Of a DNA stretch of 15,714 bases, positions 11,991 through 15,714 are shown piece by piece. The notes below the pieces were generated by a model. The model was not told the DNA's origin, searched no databases, and saw nothing but the letters and a program-made list of their open reading frames with translations. The number at the start of each line of letters is the position of its first letter. Position 1 is the first letter of the stretch. A program made the position numbers and the translations under genes. The DNA lies in the NCBI GenBank assembly GCA_036788215.1, contig DAIQNV010000074.1, forward strand, positions 1-15,714, read 5' to 3'. The DNA is from DAIQNV01 sp036788215 (GTDB lineage: Bacteria > Planctomycetota > Phycisphaerae > Phycisphaerales > UBA1924).

Positions 11991-12386
11991 ATGGAATCCT
12001 CGGGCCTGACAGTCTGGCTCATCGACGACGACCCCCTGATGCTCAGGCTGGGCGCCCGCCAGTTGCGGTCGCCCGACGCGGAGGTGCGGGCGTTCGGCTC
12101 CCCCGTCGAAGCCCTGGGTGCTCTGGCGGAGGCCCTGCCCGACGCGGTGGTGATCGATCAGCAGATGCCCCAGCTTGACGGGCTCGCGACCGGTCGCCGG
12201 ATGCGGGCTGCCGGGTTCCGGGGGCCCATGGTGCTCTGGTCCGCGTCGGTGAGCGACGAGCTGCGCACCTCTGCGTCCGACGCGGGGTTCGACGGGTTGT
12301 TTGTGAAGTCGACCCCCCTGAACATGGATATTTTCGAGACGGTTCGCCCGGGCGTTTCCTGGGACCGGACTCGGGATGTCGCCTAG
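11991..12386 (+). CDS. Stand-alone response-regulator receiver domain
   Basis: The 131-residue protein is a single CheY-like receiver. The acidic pocket is IDDDP (Asp12-Asp14), the phospho-acceptor Asp56 lies in VVIDQQMPQLDG, the switch Ser is in LWSAS (84-86), and the conserved Lys106 is in FVKS. No output domain follows and no histidine kinase lies in the window, so its partner is encoded elsewhere. ATG 11991 starts right before the first strand (LTVWLIDDD). The only purine-rich tract (AAGGG, 11985-11989) is one base from the ATG and too close to act as a normal Shine-Dalgarno. ACCCTT (11945-11950) and AAGGGT (11985-11990) form an inverted repeat that could mask the start. A weak promoter, TTGTCC at 11949 with AATAGC at 11971, is possible. 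Confidence 0.88.
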   Translation: MESSGLTVWLIDDDPLMLRLGARQLRSPDAEVRAFGSPVEALGALAEALPDAVVIDQQMPQLDGLATGRRMRAAGFRGPMVLWSASVSDELRTSASDAGFDGLFVKSTPLNMDIFETVRPGVSWDRTRDVA

Positions 12387-12422
12387 TTCGCCCGGGCCTG
12401 GGGGCGTTGCGAGCGATTTTTT

Positions 12423-12456
12423 CCGGGCGTGGTGGCGTTCCGCCGGGCGTGTGGCA
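12423..12456. repeat. 20-base tandem repeat of CCGGGCGTG(G)TGGC
   Basis: CCGGGCGTGGTGGC (12423-12436) and CCGGGCGTGTGGC (12443-12455) start 20 bases apart, about two helical turns. The pair lies directly upstream of the three-hairpin element and could be a tandem binding site for its promoter region. Confidence 0.4.
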
Positions 12457-12475
12457 CCTTGAGCGTTGGGTAGGA

Positions 12476-12586
12476 CCGGGATCCGACGCGATCGGGCCCG
12501 GGGGAGAGTCAGGCTTGCCGTGGCGATGGCAGGCCGACCGAGCACTGAAAGAAGCGGTCCTCTCCGAGGGCCGCTTCTTTCGTTTT
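12476..12586 (+). ncRNA. Candidate structured small RNA with terminator
   Basis: Three hairpins follow in tandem within 106 bases that have no coding frame of note. Hairpin 1 pairs CCGGG/CCCGG and CCGA/TCGG (12476-12501). Hairpin 2 is an 11-bp stem with one bulged A and an 8-base loop (12508-12538). Hairpin 3 is an intrinsic terminator. The first two are unnecessary for termination of the receiver gene, which ends 90 bases upstream, so an independent RNA or a 3'-UTR-derived RNA is plausible. It was not recognised as 6S, SRP, tmRNA or RNase P RNA. No clear -10/-35 pair was found, which lowers confidence. Confidence 0.35.
12547..12586 (+). terminator. Strong Rho-independent terminator
   Basis: GAAAGAAGCGG (12547-12557) pairs perfectly with CCGCTTCTTTC (12571-12581), and the stem continues through a T-G pair and CCTC/GAGG to a TCC loop, about 16 bp in all. 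TTTT follows at 12583-12586. It ends transcripts coming from the receiver gene or from the candidate RNA, and may also stop ppk read-through, since its own stem supplies T-rich sequence on the other strand. Confidence 0.92.
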
Positions 12587-12701
12587 GGGTGTGGTGCGAT
12601 GAGTGGGCGGGCGGGGCGGGGACGCGCGGTTGGTCAACCCGAAGTTTCGCTTTGCTCAGCGTCGGCGTCCCTGACGGTGGACGACCGGCGAGGGTTGGGG
12701 C

Positions 12702-14966
12702 TCAGGCACCGGTGATGCGGTCGCGGGGGGGCGGGGCCTGCTGGAGGAGGGCGGAGACGCGGGCTTCGAGCGAGCGTCCCGATGCCTGGGCCATGAGCGC
12801 CTCGAAGGTGCCGACCGCTTCGGGGGCGCTGACGTCCTCGGTCGCGCTCTCGTCGGCGAGGGGGTGGCGCCTGCGGTAGACGCCCTCGGGGTCGAGGTCC
12901 CACGCGTTGACGCGGTCGCGGAGCATGGTGTCGAGCATGCCCCAGAGTCGCTGCTTGGCTGCGGGGTCGTTGACCGGGGTGTGGGCCTCGACGCGGTCGG
13001 AGAGGTTGCGGTACATCCAGTCGGCGGATCCGATGAAGAAGAGCCCCTCCGCGGGTTCCTCCTTCCCCGCAGCGAAGTGGACGACGCGGGAGTGCTCGAG
13101 GAAGCGTCCGACGATGCTGGAGACGCGGATGGTCTCGCTCAGCCCGGGGACGCCCGCCTTGAGGCAGCAGAAGCCCCGGACGATGAGGTCGATCGGGACG
13201 CCCGCTTCGGAGGCCTCGTAGAGCTTGTCGGTCATCACCTTGTCTTCGAGCTGGTTCATCTTGGCGACGATGCGGGCGGGCCTGCCTGCCCGGGCGTTCT
13301 CGATCTCGTCGTCGATCAGCTCGCAGAACCGGGCCCGCATGCGGTCGGGGGCGACGACGAGGTGGTCGTACTCCTGCCCGGCGGCGCCGCCGGTGAGCAT
13401 GTTGAAGAGGCGGACGACGTCCTCGGTGAGGTCGGGGTGGGCGGTGAGCAGGCCCAGGTCGGTGTAGAGCTGGGCGGTCTTGGGGTGGTAGTTGCCGGTG
13501 CCGATGTGGGCGTAGGTGCGCAGGGCGGTGGTCTCGGTGCCGTCCTCGAGGCGCTGGCGCTCCCGGCGGACGACGAGCGAGCACTTGCAGTGCGTCTTGA
13601 GGCCGACGACGCCGTACGCGACGTGGACGCCGGCGTGCTCGAGCTGGCGGGCGAAGATCACGTTGCGCTGCTCGTCGAAGCGGGCGCGGAGCTCGACGAG
13701 GCAGGCGACGTTCTTGCCCGCCTCCGCGGCTCGGATCAGGCTCTTGACGAAGGGGGAGTCGGGGCTGGTGCGGTAGATGGTGATCTTGATGGCGAGGACG
13801 TCGGGGTCGCGGGCGGCCTCTTGGATGAAGCGTTCGGCGGAGTGGACGAAGCTGTCGTAGGGGTGGTGGACGAGGATATCGGCCTGGCGGATGCGTTCGA
13901 AGATGCTGTCGCCCCCGTCGGCGTCGCCCAGTTCCGGGGAGGCGTTGTCGATCGGGGCGAGGCCCGCGAGCGACCGCGGGACGATGGGCGTCCAGGGCTC
14001 GTGCTTCAGGTCGGCCCGGGGGAGACTGGCGAGCTCGAAGAGGTCCTGGTACTCGAGGGGCCCCTCGCGCCGGTAGATGTCCTCCTCCGCGAGGCCCAGC
14101 TGCTGGGTGATGAACTGCAGCAGCTCCGTGCCCGCGGCGACGGGCGTCTCGAGGCGGACCGCGCGGGCGAAGCGGCGCCGGCGGAGCTCCGCCTCGACTT
14201 GCAGCAGCAGGTCCTCGAGCTCATCGTCGTCGTCGTCCTCCGCCACCGCGGCGGACCGTGTGACGCGGAAGGGGATGACCTGATCGATGCGCCGCCCGGG
14301 GAAGAGGCGGTCGAGGTTGTGGGCGATCAGGTCGTCGAGCGCGACGAGGTCGACCTCGCGCGTGCCCTGGTCGGGCGTGGGGAGGCGGACGAAACGGGGG
14401 ACGACGCCCGGGATCTTGATCCGCGCGAAGCTGCGCTGCGTGACCTGCCCGCCCTGCTCGCGCACGAGCATGACGCCGAAGTTCTCCGACAGGTTGGAGA
14501 TGAAGGGGAAGCGGTGCGAGGGGTCGACCGCGAGCGGGGTGAGGATCGGGAAGACATTGGCGTCGTACCACTGGTCGAGCCAGTCCTGCTGGGGCTTGTC
14601 GAGCGACTCGTAGGCGCGGATGCGCACGCCGGCCCCGGTGAGCGCGGGCAGCACGCTCTGGTGCCAGATCCTGGACTGCAGGCTCTGGTGCTCCTCCACG
14701 ACCGCGCGGACCATCGGCGCCAGTTCATCCGCGGTGAGGCCGGCGGGGCCCGGGCGGTCGCGCCGGGCGGGGTCCTCCTGGCGGCGCTTCAGGAGGCCCA
14801 CGCGCTTCATGAAGAACTCGTCGAGGTTGCTCGAGAAGATGGCGAGGAACTTGACGCGCTCGAGCAGCGGGACGCGCTCGTCCTCCGCCTGCGCGAGCAC
14901 GCGCCGGTTGAACTCGAGCCAGCTCAGGTCGCGGTTGACATAGCGTGGGTGGGGGTAGGGGCACAT
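12702..14966 (-). CDS. ppk1: Polyphosphate kinase 1
   Basis: The 754-residue enzyme reversibly polymerises the gamma-phosphate of ATP into polyphosphate. The N-terminal domain begins RYVNRDLSWLEFNRRVL (8-24) with the SSNLDEFFMKRV block (45-56). The catalytic C-terminal domains contain ILVHHPYDSF (364-373), IKITIYRTSPDSPFV (393-407), YAHIGTGNYHPKTAQLYTD (485-503) with the phospho-accepting His487, and RFLEHSRVVHF with the second conserved His625. GSADWMYRNLSDRVE (646-660) completes the active site. Length is typical for PPK1. An acidic run EDDDDDELED (243-252) lies in the third domain. ATG 14966 is the only start close to the conserved core; no Shine-Dalgarno precedes it. The gene is read from its own promoter in the 125-base gap behind the 15092-15703 gene. 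Confidence 0.97.
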   Translation of the reverse strand: MCPYPHPRYVNRDLSWLEFNRRVLAQAEDERVPLLERVKFLAIFSSNLDEFFMKRVGLLKRRQEDPARRDRPGPAGLTADELAPMVRAVVEEHQSLQSRIWHQSVLPALTGAGVRIRAYESLDKPQQDWLDQWYDANVFPILTPLAVDPSHRFPFISNLSENFGVMLVREQGGQVTQRSFARIKIPGVVPRFVRLPTPDQGTREVDLVALDDLIAHNLDRLFPGRRIDQVIPFRVTRSAAVAEDDDDDELEDLLLQVEAELRRRRFARAVRLETPVAAGTELLQFITQQLGLAEEDIYRREGPLEYQDLFELASLPRADLKHEPWTPIVPRSLAGLAPIDNASPELGDADGGDSIFERIRQADILVHHPYDSFVHSAERFIQEAARDPDVLAIKITIYRTSPDSPFVKSLIRAAEAGKNVACLVELRARFDEQRNVIFARQLEHAGVHVAYGVVGLKTHCKCSLVVRRERQRLEDGTETTALRTYAHIGTGNYHPKTAQLYTDLGLLTAHPDLTEDVVRLFNMLTGGAAGQEYDHLVVAPDRMRARFCELIDDEIENARAGRPARIVAKMNQLEDKVMTDKLYEASEAGVPIDLIVRGFCCLKAGVPGLSETIRVSSIVGRFLEHSRVVHFAAGKEEPAEGLFFIGSADWMYRNLSDRVEAHTPVNDPAAKQRLWGMLDTMLRDRVNAWDLDPEGVYRRRHPLADESATEDVSAPEAVGTFEALMAQASGRSLEARVSALLQQAPPPRDRITGA

Positions 14967-14977
14967 GGCAAGAGGGA

Positions 14978-15006
14978 AGGGTTGAGGGGGCGGGGCGTTG
15001 GGTCAA
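14978..15006 (-). promoter_or_regulatory. Candidate ppk promoter
   Basis: The minus strand reads TTGACC (15006-15001), a 17-bp spacer, then AACCCT (14983-14978), which keeps the key A2 and T6. Transcription would start about five bases before the ATG. The -35 lies in GGGCTTGACCC, the same 11 bases as at the rplM promoter. Confidence 0.45.
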
Positions 15007-15037
15007 GCCCCCGGGGTTGGCGGGGCAGCGGAAAGCC

Positions 15038-15089
15038 CGCGACGCCGAGTCTGAGCGCCGCGAAGGCTCGGATTGGCAGACGCGTCGCG
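15038..15089 (-). terminator. Two-level hairpin after the DUF2007-like gene
   Basis: CGCGACGC (15038-15045) pairs with GCGTCGCG (15082-15089), and inside it CCGAG (15045-15049) pairs with CTCGG (15067-15071). On the minus strand only GGGCTTTCC follows, so it is a weak terminator or a 3'-end protecting structure. Confidence 0.4.
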
Positions 15090-15091
15090 CC

Positions 15092-15703
15092 TCACCCCCC
15101 GGAAGCGAACAGGCGGTCCAGCATCGCCCGCTTGTCGTACGGCGCGCCGCACCGGGGGCAGAGCCCATGGGCGGGCAGGCCCGCAAGCCCGAAGCGGCAG
15201 CGCGGGCAGGGCAGGTCGATCGCCTCGAGCAGATCGGCGTCGATCCACTCGTCCCCGGGCGAGTCCGGGATCAGCGCCGCCAAGACCTCGGGCCCGTGCT
15301 GGGCGGCGATGAGCATGGGCACATCGACCGGCCGGCGGCACGCGGGGCAGCGCTCGAGGTGGGCCTGCGGGGGGAGCGCGGCGCCGCACCCGGGGCAGGT
15401 CGGCGCGTGCTCGGGGGCGAGGCGGGCGAGGTCGGGCTCCGCCTCGTCCTCCCAATCGTCGGGCAGGTCGAGGGCCTGGGTGTCGAAGTCGTCGAGCAGC
15501 AGCTGCGCATCGTCCGCGTCCTGCGAGCGGGCGAGCAGCACGCGGAAGACGCCATTGGTGATCCGGTGCAGCCCGAGCCCGGGCTCGAGCTCTCGCCGGC
15601 GCATCGTGGAGTAGACGACGCCGGCGACGATGCCGTGCTCGATGAGGTACTTGACAGCCGCGTTGGCCTGTGGTGCGGTGTCGTACTCGCGTGCGATGTG
15701 CAT
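15092..15703 (-). CDS. DUF2007-like protein with two zinc ribbons
   Basis: The 203-residue protein is predicted to be cytosolic. Residues 3-75 (REYDTAPQANAAVKYLIEHG, FRVLLARSQDADDAQLLLDD) match the small alpha/beta DUF2007-type 'putative signal transducing' domain. Two CxxC pairs follow: Cys103/Cys106 with Cys119/Cys122, and Cys166/Cys169 with Cys182/Cys185. Each set can form one zinc ribbon. An acidic linker (80-95) joins the parts. Function is unknown; protein or nucleic-acid contact by the ribbons is inference. ATG 15703 is chosen because it begins directly before the DUF2007 strand. There is no Shine-Dalgarno; TACCCT occupies the last six bases of the window, five bases before the ATG, as at the NIF3-family gene. 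It lies upstream of ppk in the same direction, 125 bases away. Confidence 0.8.
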   Translation of the reverse strand: MHIAREYDTAPQANAAVKYLIEHGIVAGVVYSTMRRRELEPGLGLHRITNGVFRVLLARSQDADDAQLLLDDFDTQALDLPDDWEDEAEPDLARLAPEHAPTCPGCGAALPPQAHLERCPACRRPVDVPMLIAAQHGPEVLAALIPDSPGDEWIDADLLEAIDLPCPRCRFGLAGLPAHGLCPRCGAPYDKRAMLDRLFASGG

Positions 15704-15708
15704 GGGGG

Positions 15709-15714
15709 AGGGTA
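15709..15714 (-). promoter_or_regulatory. -10-like box of the DUF2007-like gene
   Basis: The minus strand reads TACCCT (T1, A2, T6) five bases before the ATG, the same spacing as TACAAT before the NIF3-family gene. Any -35 would lie outside the window. Confidence 0.3.

Noticed and set aside
12389..12422. CGCCC/GGGCG hairpin followed by six T residues after the receiver gene
   Set aside because: The T-run begins ten bases after a short 5-bp stem, so it is not a convincing intrinsic terminator; the one at 12547 is far better.
12452..12468. TGGCAC...TTG resembling a sigma-54 promoter
   Set aside because: The GG-to-GC spacing is wrong for sigma-54 (TTG is three bases too far; the nearer GC is at 8 rather than 10).
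12476..12586. SRP (4.5S) or 6S RNA
   Set aside because: The conserved SRP apical loop is missing, and there is no long open central bubble as in 6S RNA.
12407..12715. A 102-codon plus-strand frame across the three-hairpin region
   Set aside because: It runs straight through the strong terminator, lacks a domain, and has no SD or promoter for its start.
12864..15614. A 916-codon open frame on the plus strand opposite ppk and the DUF2007-like gene
   Set aside because: It is Val/Gly/Ala/Glu/Asp-rich low-complexity translation antisense to a clear PPK1, a usual high-GC shadow.

Overview
The window is about 70% GC, almost fully coding, and holds only chromosomal genes. The set includes ADP-heptose/LPS core enzymes, a DhnA-type class I aldolase, an rplM-rpsI operon whose S9 has a long N-terminal extension, and a DUF2007-like zinc-ribbon protein. 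Together with the promoter style this fits a planctomycete, most likely class Phycisphaerae. That placement is inferred from gene content; no rRNA or other marker here proves it. I see no phage, plasmid, transposase, CRISPR array or tRNA.

Layout. 1-1155 (-): NIF3-family protein, cut by the window start. 1308-1961 (-): orphan membrane protein, bracketed by two near-identical 85-87 bp double-palindrome elements (1202-1286 and 1997-2083). 2096-3549 (+): promoter, structured leader, rplM, rpsI and a textbook terminator. 3585-4382 (+): single-pass membrane protein resembling the YpmS/DUF2140 type. 4427-4519: hairpin cluster between convergent genes. 4594-6653 (-): gmhB-waaF heptose operon with a 4-base GTGA overlap. 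6862-7764 (+): DUF481 outer-membrane barrel. 7889-9451 (+): exported endonuclease/exonuclease/phosphatase-fold protein with an N-terminal sugar-binding-like domain. 9470-10276 (-): PAS-LuxR regulator. 10573-11682 (-): class I fructose-bisphosphate aldolase. 11991-12386 (+): lone receiver domain. 12476-12586 (+): three-hairpin element ending in a strong terminator. 12702-14966 (-): polyphosphate kinase. 15092-15703 (-): DUF2007-like zinc-ribbon protein.

How the parts relate. gmhB and waaF make and attach inner-core heptose, which implies an LPS-bearing outer membrane; the DUF481 barrel next door fits that envelope. rplM-rpsI is the usual ribosomal pair. The rest look like single-gene units of central metabolism, phosphate storage and signalling.

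The most notable pattern is a split in translation initiation. rplM, rpsI, DUF481, the EEP protein, the LuxR regulator and fba have clear Shine-Dalgarno sequences. The NIF3, 1308-1961, 3585-4382, gmhB and 15092-15703 genes (and, more loosely, ppk) have none, and instead carry a -10-like hexamer 5-7 bases before the start codon, as expected for leaderless mRNAs. I found no convincing new defence or mobile system. The best candidates for undescribed biology are the paired palindromic elements, the three-hairpin RNA candidate, the zinc-loop-less GmhB with a C-terminal extension, and the domain fusion at 7889-9451.
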